64,000 bases of DNA from NCBI RefSeq assembly GCF_017744955.1, contig NZ_JAGIAG010000001.1, positions 558,001 to 622,000 on the forward strand. The letters run 5' to 3'. Each line of letters starts with the position of its first letter. Position 1 is the stretch's first letter. Both the position numbers and the translations under genes were made by a program. The notes under the pieces were generated by a model. The model saw only the letters and a list, made by a program, of their open reading frames with translations. It was not told the origin of the DNA and searched no databases. Source of the DNA: Dokdonella sp. Its GTDB lineage: Bacteria; Pseudomonadota; Gammaproteobacteria; Xanthomonadales; Rhodanobacteraceae. Below, in pieces: positions 53,008 through 63,626 of this stretch.

Positions 53008-53775
53008 ATGCGGGGATTCCTGATGACGGTCGGCCTCGCCGGTGCGCTGCTGTCCGGCCTGGCATTTGCATTGACCCTGCTCGAGCCGATCCTCGTCGAG
53101 CGCTCGGCCAGAACCCTGCTGCAACGGGAAATCGAACGCCGCGTCGGCCACCGCATCGGTGAACTGTCCGATTCCAGGATCGGCGCCTTGGCACGTCGGA
53201 CCCTCGATCGGGTGGGCAAGGATGCCGAGGCGGTCGAGCAGGCGATCCGCAAGGACCTGCCGCAGCGCATCGCCGACGTCGTCGGCAACATGCTGGATGC
53301 CGGATGCGAGTGCCGCCGGCGCATCGCGCAATTGCTGACGCGCAATTTCGAGGAGCGCGCCGTCAGTCTCGAACAGATGCGGCAGCGCCTCACGACGTGG
53401 ATCGAAGCGGCCTACGCCTCGGTCGCCGGCAACCTGTTGCGCGAGGTCCGCATCTTCACCGGCACCAATGCATTCGCGTTCGCGTCGATCGGTCTGCTGG
53501 CCTGGCGCCGCCGCGTGGCCACGCTGCAACTGCTGCTGCCGGCTGCGATCGTGCTGTGCGCCGTCGCGATCACCGGCGGGTTCTATCTGTTCGGCCAGGA
53601 CTGGCTGCATGCGATCGTGTTCAACGACTACGTCGGCTTCGCCTACACGGCCTGGATGCTCGTCGTGGCGTCGCTTCTGGGCGACATCGTGTTCAATCGC
53701 GCGCAGGTGACGACAGCGCTCGTGAATGCATGTCTCGAAGCCGCGGGTTCCGCCTTGCGCGCGGTTCCCTGCTAG
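53008..53775 (+). CDS. Membrane protein of unknown function
   Basis: 255 residues. An N-terminal TM helix (LMTVGLAGALLSGLAFALTL) is followed by a charged helical extracytoplasmic region (about 30-145, ARTLLQREIERRVGHRIGEL ... AGCECRRRIAQLLTRNFEERAV) and three further helices (about 150-170, 175-200, 205-225). No family recognised. The ATG at 53008 follows GGGGAAGGG; a GTG at 52963 would add 15 residues. It stands between fpr and a DUF1801 gene on the same strand. Confidence 0.65.
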   Translation: MRGFLMTVGLAGALLSGLAFALTLLEPILVERSARTLLQREIERRVGHRIGELSDSRIGALARRTLDRVGKDAEAVEQAIRKDLPQRIADVVGNMLDAGCECRRRIAQLLTRNFEERAVSLEQMRQRLTTWIEAAYASVAGNLLREVRIFTGTNAFAFASIGLLAWRRRVATLQLLLPAAIVLCAVAITGGFYLFGQDWLHAIVFNDYVGFAYTAWMLVVASLLGDIVFNRAQVTTALVNACLEAAGSALRAVPC

Positions 53776-53806
53776 CGAATGGAAAGGGGCGGCGAAGGCA
53801 GATCTC

Positions 53807-54211
53807 ATGGCCAAGGCGAACAAGATGACCGACGCGGGCGGCGTGAGTGCATTCCTCGACGCGCTCGATCATCCGCACAAGCACACCATCCTTGCGCTGC
53901 GCGATGCGGTGCTCGGTATCGCCCCTTCGATCGGCGAGGAGATCAAATGGAATGCGCCGAGCTTCCACGTCGCCGAGCATTTCGCGACGATGAACCTACG
54001 TGCGAAGCACGGCGTGCTGCTGATTCTTCACCTCGGCGCCCGGAAGGCCGCTTTGCCGGTCGGCGCGATTGCCGATCCGCAGCGCCTGTTGAGCTGGCTG
54101 GGCCCGGATCGGGCCTCGATCGCCTTTCGTGATGCCGACGACGTGGCCGCGAAGAGGGACGTTCTCGCGGCCATCGTCCGGCAATGGATCGCCTATCTGC
54201 CCGGCGGATGA
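53807..54211 (+). CDS. DUF1801 (YdhG-like) protein
   Basis: 134 residues: VSAFLDALDHPHKHTILALRDAVLGIAPSIGEEIKWNAPSFHV, then MNLRAKHGVLLILHLGAR and a C-terminal DVLAAIVRQWIAYL. This matches the DUF1801/YdhG fold of small soluble proteins with unknown function. The ATG at 53807 begins MAKANKMTDAGGV. Confidence 0.82.
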   Translation: MAKANKMTDAGGVSAFLDALDHPHKHTILALRDAVLGIAPSIGEEIKWNAPSFHVAEHFATMNLRAKHGVLLILHLGARKAALPVGAIADPQRLLSWLGPDRASIAFRDADDVAAKRDVLAAIVRQWIAYLPGG

Positions 54212-54339
54212 CGAGGCAATTCATGGCCCGCCGATGCGCGAAAGCGCAGGGCGGCGCTGACCCGAAAAGACGTCTGGATGGCCATATGCTGGTTCGGCTC
54301 TCCCAAGAATCGTGCCAACGATTCCGCGCGACGTAGCGC

Positions 54340-54369
54340 TTGACATACCGTCTTTGGCTCGTTTAGGGT
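54340..54369 (+). promoter_or_regulatory. Putative promoter of the leu/ilv operon
   Basis: A perfect -35 hexamer TTGACA (54340-54345) with weak -10 candidates TTTAGG (54362-54367, 16-base spacer) or TAGGGT (54364-54369, 18-base spacer). The transcript would begin near 54374-54378, almost at the ATG of the leader peptide, implying a very short or absent 5' untranslated stretch. Confidence 0.5.
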
Positions 54370-54376
54370 CGGTTCC

Positions 54377-54511
54377 ATGTCGCATCGCAACAGTCACTGT
54401 TCGACCGCTTTCCGCCTCGCTGAAGCGACGGCCGGTCGCACGCTGCTTGTGCAGCGCGGCGCGCTCGTCCTTGTACTCGTACTCCTTATTACCACCGGAG
54501 GTGCGGGTTAG
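54377..54511 (+). CDS. Branched-chain amino acid leader peptide
   Basis: 44 codons from ATG 54377 to TAG 54509. Residues 30-38 are LVLVLVLLI, nine consecutive Leu/Val/Ile, followed by TT and GGAG. The codons are ctc gtc ctt gta ctc gta ctc ctt att, mostly forms that are rare in this GC-rich genome (ctt, gta, att). This is the composition of ilv/leu attenuator leaders: charged tRNA shortage would stall the ribosome here. A shorter version starting at GTG 54449 cannot be excluded, because the ATG lacks a clear ribosome site and may be leaderless. Confidence 0.75.
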   Translation: MSHRNSHCSTAFRLAEATAGRTLLVQRGALVLVLVLLITTGGAG

Positions 54512-54584
54512 GGCGCGCGTCGAAAGCGAAACAGGCTGAAGACCCCCAAGAACCCCGCACCGGAAACGGATGCGGGGTTTTTTT
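54500..54584 (+). promoter_or_regulatory. Transcription attenuator with competing antiterminator
   Basis: The segment GGTGCGGGTT (54500-54509), ending at the leader stop codon, is complementary (one bulged C) to AACCCCGCACC (54551-54561), the 5' arm of the terminator. A ribosome stalled at the Leu/Val/Ile codons (54464-54490) would leave it free to form the antiterminator. A ribosome that reaches the stop codon would cover it and let the terminator form. Seen: complementarity, positions, codons. Inferred: the switching. Confidence 0.72.
54551..54584 (+). terminator. Intrinsic terminator of the leu/ilv attenuator
   Basis: A 9-bp stem AACCCCGCA (54551-54559) with TGCGGGGTT (54571-54579), extended inside by CCG/CGG around a GAAA loop, and a T-run to 54584. 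It lies 119 bases before leuA with no gene between, so it must be read through for operon expression. Confidence 0.9.
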
Positions 54585-54703
54585 ATGGGTCGTTTTCGGG
54601 ATTGCGCGGCTTAGAAGACCGCAAGAACACCAGGAAGCTTCGGCTTCGCAGTACCCATCGGCGGCCGCCCGCGGCCGCCCTCTCAACAAGATTCGGGACC
54701 GAG

Positions 54704-56290
54704 ATGAACGCTGAAACCACCACCACCGACAGCGAAGCCGACGTAGCCGCACGCCGCGTCCTGATCTTCGACACCACCTTGCGCGACGGTGAGCAGTCGC
54801 CCGGCTTCTCGATGAGCCGCGCGCAGAAACTGCGCATGGCGCACGCGCTGGAGGAGCTCGGCGTCGACGTCATCGAGGCGGGCTTCCCGATCGCTTCGGA
54901 AGGCGACTTCGAGTCGGTGCGCGCGATCGCCTCCGAACTGCGCACGGCGCGCGTGTGTGGCCTGGCCCGCGCGCAGATCAAGGACATCGAAACCGCCGCG
55001 CGCGCACTCGCACCGGCGGCGCATGCGCGCATCCACATCTTCCTCGCCACCAGCCCGCTGCATCGCGAGCACAAGCTCGGCATGAGCAAGCAGCAGGTGG
55101 TCGACACCGCCGTCGCCGCGATCCGTCGCGCGTGCGAACTGTGCGACGACGTCGAATTCTCGGCCGAGGACGCGATCCGCACCGAGCCGGAATACCTCGC
55201 CGAAGTGTTCGCCGCGGCGATCGAGGCCGGCGCGCGCACGGTCAACGCGCCGGACACGGTCGGCTACACGACGCCGGGCGAGATCCAGCAACGCTTCGCC
55301 TGGCTGCGCGCGAACGTGCGCGGCATCGAGCGCGCCGTGCTGTCCTCGCACTGCCACGACGACCTCGGCATGGGCGTCGCCAACAGCCTCGCCGCGGTCG
55401 CCGGCGGCGCGGGTCAGGTCGAATGCACCCTGCTCGGCATCGGCGAACGCGCCGGCAATGCCTCGCTGGAGGAGATCGTGATGGCGCTGCGCACGCGCCG
55501 CGACCTGTATCGCGCGACCACCGCGATCCGCACCGAGCGCCTGCAGCCGGCCGCGCGCCTGCTCGCCAACCTGGTCGGCGCGACGATCCCGCGCAACAAG
55601 GCGATCGTCGGCGAGAACGCGTTCGCGCACGAGTCGGGCATCCACCAGCACGGCGTGCTGAAGCATCGGGCGACCTACGAAATCATGCGGCCGGAAGACG
55701 TCGGCTGCGCGCGTTCCTCGCTCGTGCTCGGCAAGCACTCGGGCCGGCACGCGCTGCGCGATCGGCTGAAGACGCTCGGCTACACGCTCGACGAGGCCGC
55801 TTTCGAGGACGTGTTCACGCGCTTCAAGGCGCTGTGCGACCGCAAGAAGGAAGTGCACGACGGCGACCTCGAAGCGCTCGCCGTCGGCCGCGATCCGGAG
55901 GCGGCCGGTCCGTGGACGCTCGAACACCTGCACGCCGCCAGTCACCTCGGCGGCAGCGCGTCGGCGTCGGTACGGCTGTGCCACGAGGACGGCCGCCGCG
56001 TCAGCGAAGCGGCGATCGGCGACGGCCCGGTCGACGCCGTGCTGCGCGCGGTCGCGCGCGCGGTCGGCTGCGATCTCGCCCTGCACGAATTCAGCATCCG
56101 CGCGCTCGGCGAGGGCGGCGACGCGCAGGGCCAGGCCACCTTGAGCGCGCGCCACGACGGGCGCGACCTGTCCGGCCGCGGCGTATCCACCGACATCGTC
56201 GAGGCGGCCGCGCTGGCCGTGCTCGAAATCGTCAACCGCATCGAGCATTCCACGCAGCGCGTCGCGACTGCACTCGCCGCCAATCACTGA
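54704..56290 (+). CDS. leuA: 2-isopropylmalate synthase
   Basis: LeuA condenses acetyl-CoA with 2-oxoisovalerate, the first committed step to leucine. The 528-residue protein has FDTTLRDGEQSPGFSMSRAQKLRMAHALEELGVDVIEAGFP, the metal site SSHCHDDLGMGVANSLAAV, the linker motif AFAHESGIHQHGVLKH, and a C-terminal regulatory domain that in the family binds leucine for feedback inhibition. ATG 54704 (MNAETTTTDSEAD) follows GGGACCGAG. It is the first structural gene behind the attenuator. Confidence 0.97.
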   Translation: MNAETTTTDSEADVAARRVLIFDTTLRDGEQSPGFSMSRAQKLRMAHALEELGVDVIEAGFPIASEGDFESVRAIASELRTARVCGLARAQIKDIETAARALAPAAHARIHIFLATSPLHREHKLGMSKQQVVDTAVAAIRRACELCDDVEFSAEDAIRTEPEYLAEVFAAAIEAGARTVNAPDTVGYTTPGEIQQRFAWLRANVRGIERAVLSSHCHDDLGMGVANSLAAVAGGAGQVECTLLGIGERAGNASLEEIVMALRTRRDLYRATTAIRTERLQPAARLLANLVGATIPRNKAIVGENAFAHESGIHQHGVLKHRATYEIMRPEDVGCARSSLVLGKHSGRHALRDRLKTLGYTLDEAAFEDVFTRFKALCDRKKEVHDGDLEALAVGRDPEAAGPWTLEHLHAASHLGGSASASVRLCHEDGRRVSEAAIGDGPVDAVLRAVARAVGCDLALHEFSIRALGEGGDAQGQATLSARHDGRDLSGRGVSTDIVEAAALAVLEIVNRIEHSTQRVATALAANH

Positions 56291-56360
56291 GCAGCAACGA
56301 AGCACGCGCCAGGACGGCCGCTCACCTGCCACCGAACGAATCCAGCAAAGGCCCGACGTC

Positions 56361-57302
56361 ATGAACCACGCACCGCTCATCTGGCACAACGGAAAACTCA
56401 AACCCTGGGCCGAGGCCACCGTGCACGTCAGCGCGCATGCGCTGCACTACGGTTCCTCGGTGTTCGAAGGCGAGCGCGTCTACGCGACGCCGCGCGGACC
56501 GTGCTACTTCCGCCTCGAAGACCACACGCGGCGCCTGTTCGAGTCGGCGCGCATGTACGAGATCGACATCGGCTACACCGAGGACGAGATCAACGCGGCC
56601 TGCCTCGAGTTGATCCGCGCCAACGGCCTCGACAGCGCCTACGTGCGGCCGATCGTGTTCCGCGGCGCCGGCGGGCTCGGCGTGCTGCCGGCGGACGGCT
56701 CGCCGGTCGACGTCTCGATCCTGGCGCTGAACTGGGGCGCCTACCACGGCGATGCGCGCGAACACGGCGCGGACGTGTGCGTGTCGTCCTGGAATCGTCC
56801 GGCGCCGAACACCTTCCCGAGCTGGGCCAAGGCCGGCGGCAACTATCTGTCGAGCCAGCTGATCGCCTTCGAGGCGAAGCGCGGCGGCTACGCGGAAGGC
56901 ATCGCGCTCGGAACCAACGGCCTGCTCAGCGAGGGCGCCGGCGAGAACCTGTTCGTGTTCAAGAAGGGCAGGCTGCTGACGCCGCCGACCAGCGCCGGCA
57001 TCCTCGCCGGCATCACGCGCGACAGCGTGATCGCGCTGGCCGGCGACCTCGGCGTCGCGGTGGAGGAGCGCGACCTGCCGCGCGAAGCCCTGTACGCGGC
57101 CGACGAGGTGTTCATGACCGGCACCGCCGCCGAGATCACGCCGGTGCGCTCGGTCGACCGCAAGCCGGTCGCCGACGGCAAGCCCGGCCCGATCACGCGC
57201 GCGTTGCAGGATGCGTTCTTCGGCCTGTTCGAAGGGCGCACGCCGGACCGGCGCGGCTGGTTGATGCCGGTGCACGACGAGGCGTTGGCGAAGGTCGCGT
57301 GA
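56361..57302 (+). CDS. ilvE: Branched-chain amino acid aminotransferase
   Basis: IlvE performs the last step to Leu, Ile and Val with PLP and glutamate. The 313-residue class IV enzyme has [15 protein letters not shown], the PLP lysine region [53 protein letters not shown] and [20 protein letters not shown], all as in E. coli IlvE. It lies 70 bases after leuA and precedes leuC. Confidence 0.97.
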   Translation: MNHAPLIWHNGKLKPWAEATVHVSAHALHYGSSVFEGERVYATPRGPCYFRLEDHTRRLFESARMYEIDIGYTEDEINAACLELIRANGLDSAYVRPIVFRGAGGLGVLPADGSPVDVSILALNWGAYHGDAREHGADVCVSSWNRPAPNTFPSWAKAGGNYLSSQLIAFEAKRGGYAEGIALGTNGLLSEGAGENLFVFKKGRLLTPPTSAGILAGITRDSVIALAGDLGVAVEERDLPREALYAADEVFMTGTAAEITPVRSVDRKPVADGKPGPITRALQDAFFGLFEGRTPDRRGWLMPVHDEALAKVA

Positions 57303-57435
57303 GCGACGTTCGACTTCGTTCCTGCACGTTTCCGACGGCCGGATGAGGCGAGGGCGCAGGGCACGACGGTACGTCGGATCCCGTACCCGCGAGCATGACG
57401 GCCGAAACCGAGTTTTCCCCATCCCCCAAAGAACC

Positions 57436-58851
57436 ATGACCACACCACGCACGCTGTTCGAAAAGATCTGGGACGCCCACCTCGTCGCACCCGAGTCCGC
57501 CGCCGCGCCGGCGCTCCTCTACGTCGACCTGCAGCTCCTGCACGAAGTCACCTCGCCGCAGGCGTTCGACGAGTTGCGCGCCCGCGGCCTGAAGGTGCGC
57601 CGGCCGGATCGCGTCGTCGCCACGCTCGACCATTCGACGCCGACCTTGCCGCCGGCGGCCGACGGCCGGCGTCCGTACGCGACCGCCGAGGCCGAAGCGC
57701 AGGTCGCCGCGCTCGAACGCAACGCGCGTGAATTCGGCATCGAGCTGCACGGCTGGGGCAGCCCGCATCGCGGCATCGTGCACGTGATCGGTCCGGAACT
57801 CGGCGTCACGCAGCCGGGCATGACGATCGTCTGCGGCGACAGCCATACCTCGACGCACGGCGCGTTCGGCGCGCTCGCCTTCGGCATCGGCACGACCGAG
57901 GTTGGCCACGTGCTGGCCACGCAGTGTCTGTTGCAGCGCAAGCCGAAGACGCTGGCGATCCACGTCGACGGCGAACTCGGCCCCGGCGTCGGCGCCAAGG
58001 ACCTGATCCTGCACGTCATCGGTCGCATCGGCGTCAACGGCGGCACCGGCAGCGTGATCGAGTATCGCGGCGGCGCGATCGAAGCCCTGTCGATGGAAGA
58101 GCGCATGACCGTGTGCAACATGTCGATCGAAGCCGGCGCGCGCGCCGGTCTGATCGCGCCGGACGACACCACCTTCGCCTGGCTGAAGGGCCGCGAGCGC
58201 GCGCCGCAGGGCGCCGCCTGGGAGGCGGCCGTCGAACGCTGGCGCGGCCTGCGCAGCGACGAGGGCGCGCAGTACGACGCCGAGATCCACGTCGATGCGA
58301 ACGCGATCCAGCCGTCGATCACCTACGGCACGCACCCGGGCATGGTCGTCGAGCTCGCCGCGCGCGTGCCGGCCGCCGCCGACGCGCAGGAGCGCCGTGC
58401 GCTCGACTACATGCAGCTCGAGCCGGGCCAGGCGCTGGCTGGCACGCCGGTCGACCTGGTTTTCGTCGGCAGCTGCACGAACTCGCGCCTGCCGGACCTG
58501 CGCGAGGCGGCTTCGCTGTTGCGCGGCCGTCGCATCGCGCCGGGTCTGCGCATGCTGGTCGTGCCGGGTTCCGAGCAGGTCAAGCTCGACGCCGAGCGCG
58601 AAGGTCTGCACGAGGTGTTCCGCGCCGCCGGCGCCGAATGGCGCGAGCCCGGCTGCTCGATGTGCCTTGGCATGAACGGCGACATCGGCAAGCCCGGGCA
58701 GCTCATCGTCAGCACCAGCAATCGCAACTTCGAAGGCCGGCAAGGACCGGGCGTGCGCACGGTGCTCGCCAGTCCGCTCGTGGCCGCGGCGACGGCGCTG
58801 GCGGGCTGCATCGCCGATCCGCGCGGATACCTGACTTCGGAGGCGGCTTAG
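57436..58851 (+). CDS. leuC: 3-isopropylmalate dehydratase large subunit
   Basis: LeuC with LeuD isomerises 2- to 3-isopropylmalate. The 471-residue aconitase-family protein has [32 protein letters not shown] and the three [4Fe-4S] ligand cysteines in [11 protein letters not shown] and [12 protein letters not shown] 57436 ([17 protein letters not shown]) is the family-typical start. The stop is 173 bases before leuD; that gap is filled by a heptamer repeat. Confidence 0.97.
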   Translation: MTTPRTLFEKIWDAHLVAPESAAAPALLYVDLQLLHEVTSPQAFDELRARGLKVRRPDRVVATLDHSTPTLPPAADGRRPYATAEAEAQVAALERNAREFGIELHGWGSPHRGIVHVIGPELGVTQPGMTIVCGDSHTSTHGAFGALAFGIGTTEVGHVLATQCLLQRKPKTLAIHVDGELGPGVGAKDLILHVIGRIGVNGGTGSVIEYRGGAIEALSMEERMTVCNMSIEAGARAGLIAPDDTTFAWLKGRERAPQGAAWEAAVERWRGLRSDEGAQYDAEIHVDANAIQPSITYGTHPGMVVELAARVPAAADAQERRALDYMQLEPGQALAGTPVDLVFVGSCTNSRLPDLREAASLLRGRRIAPGLRMLVVPGSEQVKLDAEREGLHEVFRAAGAEWREPGCSMCLGMNGDIGKPGQLIVSTSNRNFEGRQGPGVRTVLASPLVAAATALAGCIADPRGYLTSEAA

Positions 58852-58857
58852 TGGGAG

Positions 58858-59011
58858 TGAGCGGTCAGCGGTGAGCGGTGAGCGGAAAAAGCAAAAAGCC
58901 TGTCACGCTCTTCCCGCTCACCGCTCACCGCTCACCGCTCACCGCTCACCGCTCACCGCTCACCGCTCACCGCTCACCGCTCACCGCTCACCGCTCACCG
59001 CTCACCGCTCA
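58858..59011 (+). repeat. Heptamer tandem repeat with inverted counterpart between leuC and leuD
   Basis: Fourteen exact units of CCGCTCA occupy 58914-59011. Upstream, four units of its complement (TGAGCGG, one with a G-to-C change: TCAGCGG) occupy 58858-58885, separated by 28 bases with A-rich tracts. In RNA the four upstream units can pair with any four of the downstream units, giving a long sliding hairpin. The unit is not a multiple of three, so length changes would shift any frame reading through it. Confidence 0.95.
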
Positions 59012-59024
59012 CGAGATTCCTCCC

Positions 59025-59606
59025 ATGAGACCCCTCACCACCATCCACTCGCGCACCGCCGTGCTGCCGTTCGAGAACATCGACACCGACCGCATCGTGC
59101 CGGCGCGCTTCCTGACCACCACGCAGCGCCGAGGCCTCGGCCGCGCGCTGTTCCACGACTGGCGCTATCGCGAAGACGGCAGCGAGAACCCGGACTTCGC
59201 CTTGAACCAGCCGGCGGCGCAGGGCGCCGAAATCCTCGTCGCCGGGCGCAACTTCGGTTGCGGCTCCTCGCGCGAGCACGCGCCGTGGGCGCTGGCCGAC
59301 TACGGCATCCGCGCGGTGCTGTCGTCGGAGATCGCCGACATCTTCCGCAGCAACGCGCTGAAGAACGGCGTGCTCGCGGTGGTGCTGGCCGAGGGCGAGC
59401 ATCGCTACCTGCTCGACCATCCCGGCGTCGAACTCGCGATCGACGTCGCCGCCGGCACGATCGAGCTGCCGGACGGCGGGCGTTTCACGTTCGAGCTCGA
59501 CGCGTTCGCGCGGCATTGCCTGATCGAAGGCGTCGACCAGCTCGGCTTCCTGCTCAAGCACGCGGACGCGATCGCGGCGTTCGAGCGCGCATGCGAAGCC
59601 GCGTAG
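59025..59606 (+). CDS. leuD: 3-isopropylmalate dehydratase small subunit
   Basis: 193 residues: [21 protein letters not shown] at the start, [42 protein letters not shown] in the middle, the LeuD swivelling-domain pattern. It is the partner of LeuC. The frame is open upstream through the heptamer repeat (PLTAHRS multiples), but the ATG at 59025 gives the normal LeuD length and start; the extension is therefore not adopted. No good ribosome site precedes the ATG because the repeat ends 13 bases before it. Confidence 0.95.
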   Translation: MRPLTTIHSRTAVLPFENIDTDRIVPARFLTTTQRRGLGRALFHDWRYREDGSENPDFALNQPAAQGAEILVAGRNFGCGSSREHAPWALADYGIRAVLSSEIADIFRSNALKNGVLAVVLAEGEHRYLLDHPGVELAIDVAAGTIELPDGGRFTFELDAFARHCLIEGVDQLGFLLKHADAIAAFERACEAA

Positions 59607-59611
59607 TTTTT

Positions 59612-59734
59612 CCTTCTCCCGCTTGCGGGAGAAGGTGGCGCGCAGCGTCGGATGAGGGGCGATCGGAGTGGAGCGCTCGCTCCGATCGCCCTCACCCGCG
59701 CCTGCGGCGCGACCTCTCCCGCAGACGGGAGAGG
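59612..59734. repeat. Composite palindromic (REP-like) element between leuD and leuB
   Basis: Three inverted repeats in a row: 59612-59622 with 59625-59635 (11 bp, CCTTCTCCCGC), 59654-59668 with 59680-59693 (CGATCGGAG core, one bulge), and 59713-59721 with 59726-59734 (9 bp, CCTCTCCCG). The first and third arms share the word CTCCCG. Similar CTTCTCCCGC...GAGAAGG palindromes are a familiar intergenic type in Lysobacterales, and a smaller relative occurs at 63584-63606. Confidence 0.75.
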
Positions 59735-59768
59735 TGAATCCGACATTCATGGGAATCCAGAGAAAAAC

Positions 59769-60836
59769 ATGAAAGCCAACATCGCAATCCTCCCCGGCGA
59801 CGGCATCGGCCCCGAAGTCACCGCCGCCGCGGTCGAAATCCTCGCCGAGATCGCGCGCCGCCACGGCCACGACTTCGCCTTCGCCGAGCACGCGATCGGC
59901 GGCTGCGCGATCGACGCGCACGGCGAGCCGTTGCCGGCGGCGACGCTCGCGGCGTGCACTGCGGCCGACGCGGTCCTGCTCGGCGCCGTCGGCGGTCCGA
60001 AATGGTCGGACCCGAAAGCGAAGGTGCGCCCCGAACAGGGCCTGCTCGCCCTGCGCTCCGCACTCGGCGTGTACGCCAACCTGCGTCCGGTCAGCGTGCA
60101 TCCGCGCCTGGCGAACCTGTCGCCGCTGAAGAACGAGAAGCTCGCCAACGTCGACGTGCTGTTCGTGCGCGAGCTGACCGGCGGAGCCTATTTCGGCGCG
60201 AAGACGCGCAGCGCCGACACCGCCACCGACGAGACGAAGTACAGCGTGGCCGAGATCGAGCGCGTCGCGCGCCGCGCCTTCGAACTCGCCCGCGCGCGGC
60301 GCAGCCACGTGACCTCGGTCGACAAGGCCAACGTGATGGAGACCTCGCGGCTGTGGCGCGAGACCGTCACGCGCGTCGGCGCCGACTATCCCGACGTGCG
60401 GCTCGAGCACCAGCTGGTCGACTCGATGGCGATGCTGCTGCTGACCCGCCCGGCGGCCTACGACGTGGTCGTGACCGAGAACCTGTTCGGCGACATTCTC
60501 ACCGACGAGGCCGCGGCGCTGGCCGGTTCGCTCGGCCTGCTGCCGTCGGCCTCGCTCGGCGAAGGCCGCGCCGGCTTGTACGAGCCGATCCACGGCTCGG
60601 CGCCGGACATCGCCGGCCAAGGTCTCGCCAATCCGCTCGGCGCGATCCTCAGCGCGGCGATGCTGCTGCGCCATTCGCTGCACCTGGACGCCGAAGCGGT
60701 CGCGGTCGAGGCTGCGGTCGAGAGCGCGCTCGCCAGCGGCGAGCTGACGCGCGATCTCGGCGGCAAGGCCGGCACGCGCGAGCTGACCGATTCCGTGCTG
60801 GCTGCCTTGGCCGCACAGCGGAAGGCCGCCGCATGA
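59769..60836 (+). CDS. leuB: 3-isopropylmalate dehydrogenase
   Basis: LeuB oxidises and decarboxylates 3-isopropylmalate with NAD+. The 355-residue product begins [25 protein letters not shown] and has [69 protein letters not shown] and [33 protein letters not shown]. It overlaps the ilvD start by ATGA (60833-60836). Confidence 0.97.
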   Translation: MKANIAILPGDGIGPEVTAAAVEILAEIARRHGHDFAFAEHAIGGCAIDAHGEPLPAATLAACTAADAVLLGAVGGPKWSDPKAKVRPEQGLLALRSALGVYANLRPVSVHPRLANLSPLKNEKLANVDVLFVRELTGGAYFGAKTRSADTATDETKYSVAEIERVARRAFELARARRSHVTSVDKANVMETSRLWRETVTRVGADYPDVRLEHQLVDSMAMLLLTRPAAYDVVVTENLFGDILTDEAAALAGSLGLLPSASLGEGRAGLYEPIHGSAPDIAGQGLANPLGAILSAAMLLRHSLHLDAEAVAVEAAVESALASGELTRDLGGKAGTRELTDSVLAALAAQRKAAA

Positions 60837-62527
60837 GCGAGCCCGGCGCGAAGCGGATCGAGGCCGTGGTGGAAGTTCCGCTGCGCAGCGACGTGATGAA
60901 ATCCGGCCCCGATCGCGCGCCGGCACGCGCGATGCTGTACGCGACCGGGCTCGACGAAACGGCGATCGCCAAACCGCTGGTGGCGATCGTGCACACCTGG
61001 TCGAACATCTCGCCGTGCAACCTCAATCTGCGCGAGCTCGCCGTCGCCGCGGCCGAGGGCGTGCGCGCGGCCGGCGGCACGCCGATCGAGTTCAACACGA
61101 TCGCGGTCACCGACGGCATCGCGATGGGCACGCCCGGCATGCGCGCGTCGCTGGTCAGCCGCGAAGTCATCGCCGACTCGATCGAGCTGGCGGTCGACGG
61201 CCATTCGCTCGACGCGATGGTCGTGCTGTGCGGCTGCGACAAGACGATTCCCGCGGCGGCGATGGCGCTCGCGCGATTGAACATTCCCGGCGTCGCGCTG
61301 TACGGCGGCAGCATCGCGCACGGACGTCTGGACGGCCGCTCCATCACGATCCAGCAAGTGTTCGAGGCGGTCGGCGCGCACGGCGCGGGCCGGATCGACG
61401 ATGCGCGCCTGCACGAGGTGGAGAGCCGCGCCTGTCCGGGCGCCGGCGCCTGCGGCGGCCAGTTCACCGCCAACACGATGGCGATGGTGCTGACCGCGCT
61501 CGGCCTGTCGCCGCTCGGCTTCAACGACATCGCCGCGACCGACGCGGCCAAGCACGCGGCCGCGCGCCGCTGCGGCGAACTCGCGCTGGAAGCCCTGCGC
61601 GCGAATCGCCGCCCGCGCGACGTGCTGACGCCGGCCGCGTTCCGCAACGCCGCACGCGTCGCCGCCGCGACCGCCGGCTCGACCAACGCGGTGCTGCATC
61701 TGCTGGCGATCGCCGACGAGGCGCGCGTGCCGCTGACCTTGGAGGCGTTCGAAGAGGCGTCCGTGTCGACGCCGGTCGTCGCCGACCTGATGCCGGGCGG
61801 ACGCTATACCGCGGTCGAGATGACGCAGGCCGGCGGGCTGGCGCAGGTGCTGCGCGAGCTGCGCGCTGCCGGTCTCCTCGACGATGCGCCGACGATGACC
61901 GGCAAGGCGCTGTTCGCCGAACTCGACGCGGCACCGCCGGCGCCCGCCGACCAGGCGGTCGTCGTGCCGGTCGCGCGCGCGTTCAAGCCGCGCGGCGGCT
62001 ATTCGATCCTGTACGGCAACCTCGCGCCGGAAGGCTGCGTGCTGAAGCTCGCCGGCAAGGGCCGCCTGCACTTCGACGGTGCCGCACGCGTGTTCGAGAG
62101 CGAAGAGGAAACCTTCCGCGCCGTGCAGGCGGGCGCGATCGAAGCCGGCGACGTCGTGGTGATCCGCAACGAGGGCCCGGTCGGCGGACCGGGCATGCGC
62201 GAGATGCTCAGCGTCACCGCCGCGCTGGTCGGCCGCGGCCTCGGCGACGACGTCGCGCTGATCACCGACGGACGCTTCAGCGGCGCCACGCACGGTTTCA
62301 TGGTCGGCCACATCGCGCCGGAAGCCGCCCGCGGCGGTCCGATCGCGCTGCTGCGCGACGGCGACCGCATCGTCATCGACGCGGCGCGGCGCGTGATCGA
62401 GACCGACGCCGATCTCGATGCGCGCCGCAAGGACTGGCACGCGCCGGCGCCGAAGGTGCTGCACGGCGTGCTGGCGAAGTACGCGAAGCTGGTCGGCTCG
62501 GCGGCGAAAGGCGCCGTCACCTCGTGA
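60833..62527 (+). CDS. ilvD: Dihydroxy-acid dehydratase
   Basis: IlvD dehydrates dihydroxy-acids in valine/isoleucine synthesis. The 564-residue protein has the iron-sulfur cysteines in [21 protein letters not shown] and [18 protein letters not shown], and the C-terminal [32 protein letters not shown]. The three-Cys pattern fits the [2Fe-2S] type. Translation is coupled to leuB by the ATGA overlap. Confidence 0.97.
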   Translation: MSEPGAKRIEAVVEVPLRSDVMKSGPDRAPARAMLYATGLDETAIAKPLVAIVHTWSNISPCNLNLRELAVAAAEGVRAAGGTPIEFNTIAVTDGIAMGTPGMRASLVSREVIADSIELAVDGHSLDAMVVLCGCDKTIPAAAMALARLNIPGVALYGGSIAHGRLDGRSITIQQVFEAVGAHGAGRIDDARLHEVESRACPGAGACGGQFTANTMAMVLTALGLSPLGFNDIAATDAAKHAAARRCGELALEALRANRRPRDVLTPAAFRNAARVAAATAGSTNAVLHLLAIADEARVPLTLEAFEEASVSTPVVADLMPGGRYTAVEMTQAGGLAQVLRELRAAGLLDDAPTMTGKALFAELDAAPPAPADQAVVVPVARAFKPRGGYSILYGNLAPEGCVLKLAGKGRLHFDGAARVFESEEETFRAVQAGAIEAGDVVVIRNEGPVGGPGMREMLSVTAALVGRGLGDDVALITDGRFSGATHGFMVGHIAPEAARGGPIALLRDGDRIVIDAARRVIETDADLDARRKDWHAPAPKVLHGVLAKYAKLVGSAAKGAVTS

Positions 62528-62539
62528 ATCCCGCTCCGA

Positions 62540-62567
62540 CGTCATTCGCGCTCGCGCGGGAATGACG
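62540..62567. repeat. Short palindromic element between ilvD and ilvC
   Basis: CGTCATTC (62540-62547) and GAATGACG (62560-62567) form an 8-bp inverted repeat around a GC-rich centre. It resembles the widespread CGTCATTCCCGC-type intergenic repeat of proteobacteria and lies 13 bases after the ilvD stop. Confidence 0.6.
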
Positions 62568-62601
62568 ACAGAAAAATCCCCGATTCCATCTGGAGAACCG
62601 C

Positions 62602-63576
<975 letters not shown>

Positions 63577-63583
63577 TGCCGTC

Positions 63584-63606
63584 CCTTCTCCCGCTCGCGG
63601 AGAAGG
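63584..63606. repeat. Small CCTTCTCC...GGAGAAGG palindrome between ilvC and ilvG
   Basis: The left arm CCTTCTCC and right arm GGAGAAGG surround CGCTCGC. It is a reduced relative of the 59612-59635 palindrome and starts 7 bases after the ilvC stop. Confidence 0.6.
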
Positions 63607-63626
63607 AAACGCCTGGAGACGACGAC

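Noticed and set aside
58858..59011. CRISPR-like array
   Set aside because: The units are 7 bases long and contiguous, with no spacers, and there are no cas genes.
58878..59024. An N-terminal extension of LeuD made of PLTAHRS repeats
   Set aside because: It is the translation of the heptamer tandem repeat; the ATG at 59025 gives the standard LeuD start and length.
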